Assembly (NCBI RefSeq): GCF_014863355.1
Contig: NZ_JACZEP010000016.1
Location: 1 to 64,000 of the forward strand
Length of the DNA: 64,000 nucleotides
Origin: Aminobacter carboxidus
GTDB lineage: Bacteria > Pseudomonadota > Alphaproteobacteria > Rhizobiales > Rhizobiaceae
Reading direction: 5' to 3'
The first letter of the stretch is position 1. Every line of letters begins with the position of its first letter. The notes below the pieces were generated by a model. It made no database searches, was not told where the DNA came from, and saw nothing but the letters and a program-made list of their open reading frames with translations. The translations under genes and the position numbers were made by a program. This document shows positions 17,771 to 26,684 of the stretch, piece by piece.

Positions 17771-19449
17771 CGCTGGATTTTCAGCCCGACAAACACGCTG
17801 TTGGTCTTGGCATCGCGGTTGGACAGGGTGCTGTCGAAGGTCTCGTGGCGCAGCTTGCCGGTGAGGCCGGCATAGCGGTTCAGCCACCAGGTCAGGCCTG
17901 CTTCGGCACTCAGCCTGAGTTCGTGGTCGTTGGAACTGGCATAGTCGCGATAGCCGACGCCGCCGGCCAGGAAGGCGGTCAGGTTGGAACGGATCTGCCG
18001 CTCGACGCTGAGGCGGCCGTTGTAAAGCACCGAGCCGCTGTCGCCGGCGGTGGTCGATCCTTCGACCAGGGTTTCGCCGGTCAGGCCGACGATCGTGCCG
18101 CGCATCGGCGACCATTTGAGGTCGGCGGCAATCGTTGCGGCGGAAACCGTCTTCAGCCGGTCGTCGTCGAAGTCCTCCGAGATCCAGCCGGCCGAGATTT
18201 CGCCGCCGAACTTCTCGCCCAAGTCGATCTCGACACCGGCGCGGGCACCGGTGCGCTTGGATGAGCGCTCGAAACCGGCGGTGTCGAAGCGCAGATCATA
18301 GACTCTGCGCCCGAATTCGACCTCGCCGAAAGGCGTGAACGCTGGCGAGACCTCGTAACCGACCCTGACCTTGCCGGTATAGAGTCTGGAGTCGCGGTCC
18401 TTTTGCGACAGCGTGGTGCCGTCAGTGAGTTCGGCGTCGCTGTAGCTTTCGTCGACCACTTCGCCGGTGATGCCGAAGCGGAGCTTGCCGACATCCTTTT
18501 CGACACCGAGCGCGCCGCTGAGTGTATGCAGGGTCGGCCGTTCGGCGGTGCCGGAGATGACCACGGGCGACGACGTCGATTCCGGGCGCATGCTGTAGCC
18601 GAGCCGCGCCAGGGCGCGCAGGTCGTCGGCGAAGTCGAGCTGCAAGCGTCCGTCGATGCCGCCGCTGAGATCCTTGACCTCCTGGCCGGAGATGGATTTG
18701 CGGTAGTTGCCGTATGCGTCGATCGTTGCCGAATGGTTTTCCCAGTCGGATGCGGCATTCAGCCTGAGTGTCGTCTCGGACAGGACCGCCGATTTTCCGC
18801 CGGAGCTCGAATCGGCGTTCGATGTGGCGGTAATGCCTTGTTCGAGGCTCGGCTTGAGCACGAAGGTGCCGAAGCGGATGCCGGTCGGCTCGAACGGGTC
18901 TGCGTCCGGCTGCGGGCGGCGGCCTTCGATGGCGCGCTGGCGCTCGGATTCGGGGCCGTTTTCGATCTCCGTCTCGGAATCGACGGTGCCCTGGCGCACG
19001 GTGCCGGTGGTCAGCTCTTCGTCGGTCACCGGCGTGGCCGGTGTCTCGGCGGCCGAGGGCGTGGTGGTGCCGGCCTGCCGCGCGCGTAACTCGCGGGCAC
19101 GCTGGCGCGCGGTGGTCGGCGGACGGGCGGATGACGAGGAGGAGCCTGTCGCGTTTTCGGCGTTGGGCGGCTCGCTGAACAGATCGGTGGCTTCGGCGTC
19201 GGCCTGAGTCGGGATCGCGCCGGGGCTGACCGGTTGGTAGGTCGGTGCCTGGGCCTGTTCCGGCTCGGCGGTGGGGCGCCTTTTGTGGAGCAGCAGGGTG
19301 TTGTTGAGGTCGTCTTCGCCAACCGGTCCGCGCAATCCGATTTCCTGCGCATGGAGCGGAGCGCACAGCAGCGTCGCCACGCTTGCTGTCGCCAGCAAGA
19401 CGCGAAGTGCAGTATTCCGTTTCCGATGCTCCGGCCTGATCTGCGCCAT
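17767..19449 (-). CDS. outer-membrane beta-barrel protein with long disordered N-terminus
   Basis: A product of about 560 residues. A signal peptide ends near LLCAPLHAQ. A Pro/Ala/Glu/Thr-rich low-complexity stretch (about 45-185, including SSSSARPPTTARQRARELRA) follows. From about 190 on there are alternating amphipathic strands rich in Gly/Tyr/Arg (FGTFVLKPSLEQGITATSNA, RLGYSMRPESTSS), ending FVGLKIQR with a final aromatic/basic pattern suited to barrel insertion. This resembles the alphaproteobacterial OMP_b-brl_2/BBP2-type barrels; the substrate is unknown. ATG 19449 (MAQIRPEHRKRN) has GGGAAAG upstream. The gene is convergent with bluB and divergent from kpsF. Confidence 0.7.
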   Translation of the reverse strand: MAQIRPEHRKRNTALRVLLATASVATLLCAPLHAQEIGLRGPVGEDDLNNTLLLHKRRPTAEPEQAQAPTYQPVSPGAIPTQADAEATDLFSEPPNAENATGSSSSSARPPTTARQRARELRARQAGTTTPSAAETPATPVTDEELTTGTVRQGTVDSETEIENGPESERQRAIEGRRPQPDADPFEPTGIRFGTFVLKPSLEQGITATSNADSSSGGKSAVLSETTLRLNAASDWENHSATIDAYGNYRKSISGQEVKDLSGGIDGRLQLDFADDLRALARLGYSMRPESTSSPVVISGTAERPTLHTLSGALGVEKDVGKLRFGITGEVVDESYSDAELTDGTTLSQKDRDSRLYTGKVRVGYEVSPAFTPFGEVEFGRRVYDLRFDTAGFERSSKRTGARAGVEIDLGEKFGGEISAGWISEDFDDDRLKTVSAATIAADLKWSPMRGTIVGLTGETLVEGSTTAGDSGSVLYNGRLSVERQIRSNLTAFLAGGVGYRDYASSNDHELRLSAEAGLTWWLNRYAGLTGKLRHETFDSTLSNRDAKTNSVFVGLKIQR

Positions 19450-19485
19450 CTTTCCCACTGCTTCGCCGACGCAAGGGCGTCGCAC

Positions 19486-19499
19486 TTACCAACTGGTAA
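19486..19499. promoter_or_regulatory. palindrome between divergent barrel and kpsF genes
   Basis: TTACCA-AC-TGGTAA is a perfect 6+2+6 inverted repeat 37 bp upstream of the barrel gene start. It is followed by GGTTAACG at about 19508. It could be an operator; the regulator is unknown. Confidence 0.4.
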
Positions 19500-19598
19500 A
19501 TCGCCATGGTTAACGGAGCGTTTCCTGCACGCCCTCAGACGCCCCGTTTTGGGCGGATAATCATGGACAGCCGCACGCCGACGCGCTAACGCATCGCC

Positions 19599-20597
19599 AT
19601 GCACGCTGGATCGCTGAAAAAAGAGCCGGACGGGCAGGCGTCGATCGCCTCCGCGCTCCGCACCGTCACCATCGAGCAGGCCGGTATCGCTGCGCTTGTC
19701 GCAGCGCTGGAAGGCCCGCTCGCCGAGCCCTTCGCCAAGGCTGTCTCGATCCTGGGCCAACTCAGCGGTCGGGCGATCATCACCGGCGTCGGCAAGAGTG
19801 GACATATCGGCTCCAAGCTTGCGGCCACCTTCGCCTCGACCGGAACGCCCGCCTATTTCGTCCACCCCTCGGAAGCCATCCACGGCGACCTCGGCATGAT
19901 CACCAAGGAAGATGCGATCGTCGCCCTCTCCTGGTCGGGCGAAACAGCCGAGCTCAAGGGCATCGTTGCCTATTCCCGACGCTTTTCGATTCCGCTGATT
20001 GCGCTGACCGCCGGCGATTCTTCGGCGCTGGCGCGCCAGGCCGACGTCGTGCTGTCATTGCCGCGCGCGCCCGAAGCCTGTCCGCACGGTCTTGCGCCAA
20101 CGACCTCGACGCTGCTCCAGCTTGTCGTCGGCGACGCCTTGGCGGTGGCTCTGCTCGAAGCGCGCGGCTTCACCGCCGATCACTTCCGCACCTTCCATCC
20201 CGGCGGCCAACTCGGCGCGAGCCTGATGCCGGTCGGCGACCTGATGCACAAGGGCGACGAAATGCCGATCGTTGCAATCGGCACCAAGATGCCGGAAGCG
20301 GTGAAGACGCTGTCCAAGAAGCGTTTCGGCTGCGTCGTTGTCGTCGACGAACAGGGCAGGCTTGCAGGCATCGTCACCGACGGCGACCTGGCGCGCAATC
20401 TCGACCGCAATCTCGCCGAGACCAATGTCGAGGACATCATGACCAGGCAGCCCAAGACGGTGCCGCCGCAGATGCTGGCGGGCACGGCGACGGCGATGCT
20501 CAACGAACACAACATCAGCGCCATCCCGGTGGTCGAAGGCGACAAGCCTGTCGGCATCATCCACTTCCACGACCTGCTCAGGGTCGGCGCTGCCTGA
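19599..20597 (+). CDS. kdsD: arabinose-5-phosphate isomerase (KpsF/KdsD family)
   Basis: A 332-residue protein with an N-terminal SIS domain (about 40-175: TGVGKSGHIGSKLAATFAST, HPSEAIHGDLGMI, ALSWSGETAEL) and two CBS domains (about 210-330: LMHKGDEMPIV, VVVDEQGRLAGIVTDGDL, MLNEHNISAIPVVEGDKPVG). It converts ribulose-5-phosphate to arabinose-5-phosphate, the first step to Kdo for lipopolysaccharide. No capsule genes surround it, so the housekeeping KdsD role is likelier than KpsF. ATG 19599 gives the usual family length. Confidence 0.92.
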   Translation: MHAGSLKKEPDGQASIASALRTVTIEQAGIAALVAALEGPLAEPFAKAVSILGQLSGRAIITGVGKSGHIGSKLAATFASTGTPAYFVHPSEAIHGDLGMITKEDAIVALSWSGETAELKGIVAYSRRFSIPLIALTAGDSSALARQADVVLSLPRAPEACPHGLAPTTSTLLQLVVGDALAVALLEARGFTADHFRTFHPGGQLGASLMPVGDLMHKGDEMPIVAIGTKMPEAVKTLSKKRFGCVVVVDEQGRLAGIVTDGDLARNLDRNLAETNVEDIMTRQPKTVPPQMLAGTATAMLNEHNISAIPVVEGDKPVGIIHFHDLLRVGAA

Positions 20598-20617
20598 CCC
20601 GCGCCTGACGGCATCGC

Positions 20618-21841
20618 CTATTCGTCCGAAGTGCCGCCCGCTTCGTCGCGCCCCAGCGCGAGCGCGGCAATGACTGCGCAGGCCGCAAGCACTGCGGCGC
20701 AGGAGATGAGCACGGCCGTTGCGCCAAACAGGTCGAGGGTTGTGCCGACGACAAGGACGGAGACCGGTGCCGCGACCAGGATCAGGCTTATCGACGCGCC
20801 GATCACATGGGCGCGCAGGCTTTTTGGCGCGCTGGTCTGCAGCAGTGTGGTGAAAATGGGCGAAAGCGGGCCCGCGGCCACGCCCAGCACCGCACCTGAT
20901 GCAATGAGCATCGGCATAGAGCGATCGATGGCAAGGATGACGACGCCGACGGCAAGGCCGATGAACGCTGCGACAAAGACGTTGCGCAGGCTGGGGCTGC
21001 GGCCGAGTGCTGCCAAGGCAAGATTGATCGTAATCGCACCTGCTGCAGCGGCGGTGAGATAGATCCCAAGTGCTGAAGCCGGTTGGCCCTCGCTGCGCAG
21101 GATCGCGGGCAGGGCCACTGCTTCGATCGCCACGAAGGTGCCGGTGCCGACGCTCGCCAGAAGCAGGGCCGTTCGCAACCGGACCGATCCGAAGATGATG
21201 CGCAGGGCCGCCCTGAACTCGGCGGTCGCCGCCGATGACGCCTGCCGCAGGCGGAACTGCGGCAGGCTCAGCATCACCAGCATGGCTGCTGCTGCATTGA
21301 TTGCCGCGATGATCCAGAGCAGCGCCTGCGTGTCGACGACAGCCACCAAAACGGCGGCGATCGCCGGCCCGACGATGGCAGCACCGCTGTCTATGAGATC
21401 GTCGATGGCGTTGGCACGCAGCAACGGCATCCGGGCCAGCCGCGCGATTTCGGGAACACGGGCCTCGATCGCCACGCCGCCGGGGCCGTCCAGGATGGCG
21501 CCGCACAAGGCGAGCGTCACCAGCAGGCCGATCGTCAGTGTGTCCAGGCTGTGGAGCAGGGCGGCCGCAACGGCGGCGGCAGTACCGAAACAGGCGGCGA
21601 GTATGGCCGTCCGGCGTATGCCAAGACGCTCGGCAACAAGCCCGCCAAAGGCGCTGCCGACGATTGCCGGGGTCAGCGTCATGAAGGCGATGACACCCAT
21701 CCAACTGGCGCTGCCGGTCAGGTCATAGACCAGCCAGGGGTAGACGATCGCGGTGATCGCATTGCCGAGATTGAAGACGATGCTGGCCAGTTGCAGCCCG
21801 GCAAAGGGCCCACGCGTTCTGGCAAGGCGCAAGGTTGTCAT
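20618..21841 (-). CDS. MFS transporter
   Basis: A 407-residue membrane protein with about twelve hydrophobic helices in two sixes and a short middle loop. Features are LASIVFNLGNAITAIVYPWL at the N-terminus and GGLVAERLGIRRTAI in the loop 2-3 position of the MFS signature. It most resembles the small drug/metabolite exporters of the MFS_1/MFS_3 group; the substrate is unknown. It lies 56 bp downstream of a TetR-family gene on the same strand, a common arrangement for a regulator co-transcribed with the exporter it controls. Confidence 0.85.
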   Translation of the reverse strand: MTTLRLARTRGPFAGLQLASIVFNLGNAITAIVYPWLVYDLTGSASWMGVIAFMTLTPAIVGSAFGGLVAERLGIRRTAILAACFGTAAAVAAALLHSLDTLTIGLLVTLALCGAILDGPGGVAIEARVPEIARLARMPLLRANAIDDLIDSGAAIVGPAIAAVLVAVVDTQALLWIIAAINAAAAMLVMLSLPQFRLRQASSAATAEFRAALRIIFGSVRLRTALLLASVGTGTFVAIEAVALPAILRSEGQPASALGIYLTAAAAGAITINLALAALGRSPSLRNVFVAAFIGLAVGVVILAIDRSMPMLIASGAVLGVAAGPLSPIFTTLLQTSAPKSLRAHVIGASISLILVAAPVSVLVVGTTLDLFGATAVLISCAAVLAACAVIAALALGRDEAGGTSDE

Positions 21842-21897
21842 GAATGCTCAACTGCTGATCGCAGCTTCCTTCGGTTTCGCTTTTCGGGATTGCTGCT

Positions 21898-22539
21898 TCA
21901 GGCTTTGACGGTCTGTTCCCGATCTGCCTTGCCGGACACTTTTGCCCCCGGCCGGAGAAAGCGGGTCAGAAGCAGGTGCAGATTTGTCCGTTGTTCGAGC
22001 GGGTGGAAGCCGGGGTCGACAGCGATGCGGCCGAATATGCCGTCAATCAGCGCACCGACCCAGCGGGCGGCTTCGACAGGATCGAGCGTGGCATCGATCT
22101 GCCCGCGCGAAGCGGCGTCGCGCAACATCACGCTGAGCGACGCCTGCATTTCGGCATCGTGGGCGGAAACCAGCGCGGCGATCTGCCTGTCGCGCATCGC
22201 TTCGGCGGCGATTTCGAGGGCTAGGCTCGAATAGGCGGGATCGGCAGCCAGTTCGAGCACGATGTCCATGAATTTGAGGATCGCGTCGAACAGGTCCTGG
22301 CTCTGGTCGATCTGTGCGAAATAGGCGGCCGTCTCCCTGCGGTCCTGCTCGACGATCGCAGCGATAATCGCCTGCTTGGTCGGAAAATAGTGGAACAGGT
22401 TGCCGGGGCTCATGCCCGCTTCGGCGCAGATTTCCGCTGTCGAGGTGCCGTGGAAGCCCTTCCTGGTGAAACAGCTGATGGCCGCATCCAGGATCTGCTG
22501 CTTGCGCGCCTCGAATTTTTCTGGGTCGACCTTGCGCAT
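21898..22539 (-). CDS. TetR/AcrR-family transcriptional repressor
   Basis: A 213-residue protein. The N-terminal helix-turn-helix (about 10-55) reads RKQQILDAAISCFTRKGFHG, then TSTAEICAEAGMSPGNLFHY and FPTKQAIIAAIVEQ. The C-terminal part (60-200) is the helical ligand-binding and dimer domain. It probably represses itself and the downstream MFS gene through the palindrome at 22554-22579, 15 bp before its start. The inducer is not deducible. Confidence 0.9.
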   Translation of the reverse strand: MRKVDPEKFEARKQQILDAAISCFTRKGFHGTSTAEICAEAGMSPGNLFHYFPTKQAIIAAIVEQDRRETAAYFAQIDQSQDLFDAILKFMDIVLELAADPAYSSLALEIAAEAMRDRQIAALVSAHDAEMQASLSVMLRDAASRGQIDATLDPVEAARWVGALIDGIFGRIAVDPGFHPLEQRTNLHLLLTRFLRPGAKVSGKADREQTVKA

Positions 22540-22553
22540 CCGCGCTCTCTTTT

Positions 22554-22579
22554 ATTATTAGATTGTTCAGTCTAATAAT
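22554..22579. promoter_or_regulatory. TetR operator candidate
   Basis: ATTATTAGA (22554-22562) and TCTAATAAT (22571-22579) are perfect inverted arms 8 bp apart in an AT-rich island just before the TetR gene. Size and place fit autoregulation. Confidence 0.65.
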
Positions 22580-22645
22580 TGGGCGCAGCTGTCTGGTCAA
22601 GTCTGCGGCCTTGCAAGGCAGCCGGGTGCAGGTGGCGGACCAGCC

Positions 22646-23110
22646 TCAGACCGGCTCGACCACCAGTTCCAAGTCGGTGTCTGCGGCACCAATGACACGC
22701 ACCTGCGCGCCTGCCGGCAAATCAGGGCCGGAAACCCGCCATGTCGTATCGCCGAGCTTGATGCGGCCACGGCCTTCCTTGATCGGCTCGGACAGCGTCG
22801 CCGTGCGCCCGATCATCTGGGCGCCACGACGGTTCAGCAGCGGCTGGTCGGATGCCGTCTCGCGGTCGCGGACGATTTTCTTGCCGACATAGGCTGCGGC
22901 GAGCGCCAGCACGAGGAAGACCAGGACCTGCACCTGCCAGGTCCAGAACGCAGCGTCCCAGAGCAGCAGCGACGCCGCGCCGACGATCAGCGCGGCGATG
23001 CCGATCCACAGCAGGAAGACGCCTGGCGCGAAGATCTCGAGGCACAACAGGATGAAGCCGAGCAGCATCCAGTTCCAGGGACCGAGTTCGGCAACGATGC
23101 GTGCGATCAT
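22646..23110 (-). CDS. NfeD-like membrane protein
   Basis: A 154-residue protein. Two or three membrane helices (about 12-32, 34-52, 57-77) contain the characteristic LEIFAPGVFLLWIGIAALIV. A soluble OB-fold domain follows (about 90-152: GAQMIGRTATLSEPIKEGRG). NfeD proteins partner SPFH/stomatin proteins in membrane microdomains. The SPFH gene lies immediately upstream on the same strand (41 bp), so the pair forms an operon. Confidence 0.88.
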   Translation of the reverse strand: MIARIVAELGPWNWMLLGFILLCLEIFAPGVFLLWIGIAALIVGAASLLLWDAAFWTWQVQVLVFLVLALAAAYVGKKIVRDRETASDQPLLNRRGAQMIGRTATLSEPIKEGRGRIKLGDTTWRVSGPDLPAGAQVRVIGAADTDLELVVEPV

Positions 23111-23151
23111 GTGCGGTTCCTCAATTCACCCCAAGTCCGGATCGAGGAGGT

Positions 23152-24102
23152 TCAGCCCTGCTCGGGTGGGATCCTTGGCGTGCGCGCGGCCTGGCGCTGC
23201 CCGCCTGCGGTGCCGCCGTCGCGGAACACTTCCTTGGCGATCTCGCCGATACCGCCGAGCGTGCCGATCAGCGACGATGCCTCCATCGGCATCAGGACAA
23301 GCTTGCTGTTGTTGGCCGTCCCGACCTTGGCAAGCGCTTCGGTGTACTTCAGTGCGACGAAGTAGTTGATCGCCTGGACGTCGCCCTTGGCGATGGCTTC
23401 CGACACCACCTGGGTGGCGCGGGCTTCGGCTTCGGCGGAGCGCTCGCGGGCCTCGGCGTCGCGGAAGGCTGCTTCCTTTCGGCCCTCGGCTTCCAGCACC
23501 TGCGCCTGCTTCATGCCTTCGGCCTCGAGGATCTGGGCGCGCTTGTTGCGCTCAGCCATCATCTGGCGGCCCATCGACTCGATGAGGTTGGCCGGTGGGT
23601 TGATGTCCTTGATCTCGACGCGGGTGATCTTGATGCCCCATGGGTGCGCCGCTTCGTCGACGACACGCAGCAGCCGCTCGTTGATGGCGTCGCGGTTGGA
23701 CAGCAGCTCGTCGAGATCCATCGAGCCCATGACGGTGCGGATGTTGGTCATGGTCAGATTGAGGATGGCATTCTGCAGGCCTGCGACCTGGTAGGCGGCC
23801 TGTGGCGCGTTCAGCACCTGATAGAAGGCGACGCCGTCGACGGCGACCATCGCGTTGTCCTTGGTGATGATCTCTTGCGTCGGCACATCAAGCACCTGCT
23901 CCATCATGTTCATCTTGGCGCCGATGCGGTCGATGAAGGGGATGATCAGGTTGAGGCCGGGCGTCAGCGTCCTGGTGTAGCGGCCGAAACGCTCGACAGT
24001 GTAGTTGTAGCCTTGCGGGATGGTCTTGATGCCGGCGAACAGCACCAGGAGCACGAGAACGACAAGTACCGGGATGACGATATCGAAGCCGCTGAAGCCC
24101 AT
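23152..24102 (-). CDS. SPFH/Band 7 (stomatin/QmcA-like) protein
   Basis: A 316-residue protein with one N-terminal membrane helix (about 5-25, [20 protein letters not shown]). The Band 7 domain follows (about 27-200: [54 protein letters not shown]). Next is an Ala/Glu-rich coiled coil (200-245) and a conserved stretch [17 protein letters not shown]. Such proteins form large membrane-associated rings and scaffold proteases or transporters. Operon with the NfeD-like gene. Confidence 0.9.
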   Translation of the reverse strand: MGFSGFDIVIPVLVVLVLLVLFAGIKTIPQGYNYTVERFGRYTRTLTPGLNLIIPFIDRIGAKMNMMEQVLDVPTQEIITKDNAMVAVDGVAFYQVLNAPQAAYQVAGLQNAILNLTMTNIRTVMGSMDLDELLSNRDAINERLLRVVDEAAHPWGIKITRVEIKDINPPANLIESMGRQMMAERNKRAQILEAEGMKQAQVLEAEGRKEAAFRDAEARERSAEAEARATQVVSEAIAKGDVQAINYFVALKYTEALAKVGTANNSKLVLMPMEASSLIGTLGGIGEIAKEVFRDGGTAGGQRQAARTPRIPPEQG

Positions 24103-24215
24103 GCGAAAATCCCCCGCAAGTTGAGTGCGCGATTCACAAGTCGCGCCATATGCGCTGAAGACTTACGGGCGTTTCGGCGGCGACACAACACAGCAACCCA
24201 GAAATGTCGTCTGGC

Positions 24216-25430
24216 TCAACGCTGGACGGCGAACAGCTCGGCGTCGGTATCCTTGCGGCCGGAAATGGTGGCGGCAACGATCTCTGCAGCGATGCGTGAA
24301 TAGGTGATGCCGTTGCCGCCATAACCCATGGCCGCGTGGATGCGCGGGTGGCCAGGAATGGTACCGACATAGGGCAGGCCGGTCGGCGTCGTGCCGAACG
24401 AGCCGGCCCAGGCGAATGCCGGCTTGGTATCGAGCCCAGGCAAAAGCCGCTTCAACTTTTTCGAAATGCGATCCGTCTTCTCTGCGATCAGGGCGTCGCG
24501 GCGCGCTTCGTCGGTGAAATTTTCGTCCTCGCCGCCACAGATCACCCGTCCGTCCGCTGTCGCGCGCAGATAGAGATAGGGGTCGGACGCTTCCCAGATC
24601 AGATGCCTGCCGGGCCAAAGCGCCTGCTTCTGCGCCCTTGTCGCGATCGCCCAGGTCGAGATGATCTTGTGGTCGGTGGCAGGCAGCAGGTCGGCGACGA
24701 GTTCGTAGCCTGTCGCCAGCACGACATGGCTGGCCGTGATGGTCGGGCCTCCAGCCGTCGTCACGACGACCTCATCGCGGCTGGCCTTGACGGAGACGGC
24801 CTCGACGGGGGCGTGAAAGCGGCCCTTGCGCTCCAGCACCTTGCGCCACAGCCCGGCGGTCAGCTTTCTCGGGTCGAGTGCGAGGTTGTCGTGGCTGAGA
24901 ATGGCGCCCCTGCGCCGGATGCCGGACCGCTCGTGCAGCTCAGGCATCGTAAGATAAGTGGCGTGGATGCCGGCAAGGCGCCGCGCTTCGGCCTCATCGC
25001 GCAGTGCCTCGGCATCCAGCACATCGCCAGCGAGGTAGAGCGAGGTCCTGGACTCCATGTTGCAGCGGATGCCGAGTTCGTCGATGCGCGCCTTGAGATT
25101 CATGACGGCGAGCCGCGAACGTCGCCATGCGCGTTCGGCGCGCTCGCGGCCGATGTGGTGGACAAGCTTCGACAGCGGTTGGTCGATTTCGAACTGGACA
25201 AGGGCGGTGGTCGCCGCGGTCGAGCCGAGCAACGGCCCGCGCCGGTCGATGCAGACCACCGACTGACCGGCATCGGTCAATGCTTCGGCGATCATCGCGC
25301 CGCTGATGCCCATGCCGATGATGGCGACGTCGGTCTTGATGTCACGGGTGAGTTTGCCCGCCGGGACGGAGGGTGCGCGATAGGCGTACCAGACGGGCCG
25401 TCCGGTCCTGAGGTCGAGCTTGCGGGTCAT
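24216..25430 (-). CDS. FAD-dependent oxidoreductase (DAO family)
   Basis: A product of about 404 residues. The FAD-binding GxGxxG is IIGMGISGAMIAEALTDAG near residue 40, with VVCIDRRGPLLGSTAATTAL downstream. Later family marks are SHVVLATGYE and the C-terminal HAAMGYGGNGITYSRIAAEI. It belongs to the glycine/D-amino-acid oxidase group, related to gamma-glutamylputrescine oxidase-like proteins; the substrate is undetermined. ATG 25430 is used; a TTG at 25460 would add ten residues. It lies 64 bp downstream of hemH on the same strand. Confidence 0.8.
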   Translation of the reverse strand: MTRKLDLRTGRPVWYAYRAPSVPAGKLTRDIKTDVAIIGMGISGAMIAEALTDAGQSVVCIDRRGPLLGSTAATTALVQFEIDQPLSKLVHHIGRERAERAWRRSRLAVMNLKARIDELGIRCNMESRTSLYLAGDVLDAEALRDEAEARRLAGIHATYLTMPELHERSGIRRRGAILSHDNLALDPRKLTAGLWRKVLERKGRFHAPVEAVSVKASRDEVVVTTAGGPTITASHVVLATGYELVADLLPATDHKIISTWAIATRAQKQALWPGRHLIWEASDPYLYLRATADGRVICGGEDENFTDEARRDALIAEKTDRISKKLKRLLPGLDTKPAFAWAGSFGTTPTGLPYVGTIPGHPRIHAAMGYGGNGITYSRIAAEIVAATISGRKDTDAELFAVQR

Positions 25431-25494
25431 GAAAGGGCGGTCTCCCTGGCCCGCGTTCAACGCCGCGCGCCGATGGAGGTTCCGCCCGCGGCGG

Positions 25495-26559
25495 CTAGAC
25501 CCAGCCCATCAGTTCGCGGCGCGTGATGGTCTCGATCACCGCCATGCCCTCCGGACTGTCGTTGAGGCAGGGGATGTGGGAGAAGTTGGTGCCGCCGGCA
25601 TGGTGGAAGATCTCGGCGTTTTCGCCGGCGATTTCCTCCAGCGTCTCGATGCAGTCGGCGGAAAAGCCTGGATTGACGATGGCGATCGACTTGACGCCCT
25701 CCTTGGCCAGCCGTTCCACCGTCTTGTCGGTATAGGGCTGCAGCCATTCCTGCGCGCCGAAGCGCGACTGGAAAGTGCTCATCAGCTTCTTGTCGCTCAT
25801 CCCAAGCCGCTCGCGCAAAAGCCGCGTCGTCTTCACGCAATGGCAATGATAGGGGTCGCCCTTTTCGAAATAGGGTTTTGGGATGCCGTGATAGGAGGCG
25901 AGAATCACCTCGGGCTCGAATTCGAGCTTGGCCAGATGCTGCTCGATCGAGCGCGCCAGCGCCTCGATGTAGACCGGCTCGTCGTAATAGGCGGGTACCG
26001 AGCGGATGCTCGGCTGGGCGCGCAGCTTCATCAGCGCGCGGAACAACTGGTCGTTGGCGGTTGCCGTCGTCGTTGCCGAATATTGCGGATAGAGCGGGAA
26101 CAAAACGATGCGGTCGCAGCCCTGGGCGATCAGCTTCTTGGTCACGCTTTCGGTCGAGGGATTGCCATAACGCATGGCCCAGTCGACGACGACATCGGGC
26201 AGGTCGCGCAGCGCTTCGGCGAGCTTTTCACCCTGGGCACGCGTGTAGGTGCGCAGCGGCGACTCATCGCGCTCGGTGTTCCAGATCTTTTTGTAGTTCT
26301 CGCCCGACTTCTTCGGCCGCGTGTTGAGCACGATGCCGTAGAGGATCGGATACCACAGCAGCTTCGGCATCTCGATGACGCGCGGGTCGGACAGGAATTC
26401 GCGGAGATAGCGCCACATCGACTTCTGGTCGGTGCCGTCGGGCGTGCCGAGATTGACCAGGAGAACGCCGACCTTGCCCTTGCGCACGGCAGGGTGAGGG
26501 TTGGGGAATGGGCCGAGCGCCTTGGCCGATTTCTCGTCGATTGTGGTCGTCAGGTTCAT
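25495..26559 (-). CDS. hemH: ferrochelatase
   Basis: A 354-residue protein. Key segments are KVGVLLVNLGTPDGTD near the N-terminus, LASYHGIPKPYFEKGDPYHC with the catalytic His and nearby Cys residues, STFQSRFGAQEWLQPYTDKT and IVNPGFSADCIETLEEI with the metal-site Glu. It inserts Fe2+ into protoporphyrin IX at the membrane, the last step of haem b synthesis. Length and order match family norms. An FAD oxidoreductase follows on the same strand. Confidence 0.96.
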   Translation of the reverse strand: MNLTTTIDEKSAKALGPFPNPHPAVRKGKVGVLLVNLGTPDGTDQKSMWRYLREFLSDPRVIEMPKLLWYPILYGIVLNTRPKKSGENYKKIWNTERDESPLRTYTRAQGEKLAEALRDLPDVVVDWAMRYGNPSTESVTKKLIAQGCDRIVLFPLYPQYSATTTATANDQLFRALMKLRAQPSIRSVPAYYDEPVYIEALARSIEQHLAKLEFEPEVILASYHGIPKPYFEKGDPYHCHCVKTTRLLRERLGMSDKKLMSTFQSRFGAQEWLQPYTDKTVERLAKEGVKSIAIVNPGFSADCIETLEEIAGENAEIFHHAGGTNFSHIPCLNDSPEGMAVIETITRRELMGWV

Positions 26560-26629
26560 TCGGTGTCTCCGTTACGCGGGATACCTAATTGAAAGGCGCC
26601 GGTGTTCAATGTCGCGTCTGGCCGCACCC

Positions 26630-26661
26630 AAAAACAAAACCCGCCCGGTTGGCCGGGCGGG
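26630..26661 (-). terminator. rho-independent terminator of the 5'-nucleotidase gene
   Basis: CCCGCCCGG (26640-26648) pairs with CCGGGCGGG (26653-26661) across four bases. On the minus strand it is followed by TTTTGTTTTT. It lies 24 bp past the 5'-nucleotidase stop. Confidence 0.88.
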
Positions 26662-26684
26662 CTTGCTTAGGCCGGAAAGCCCTA

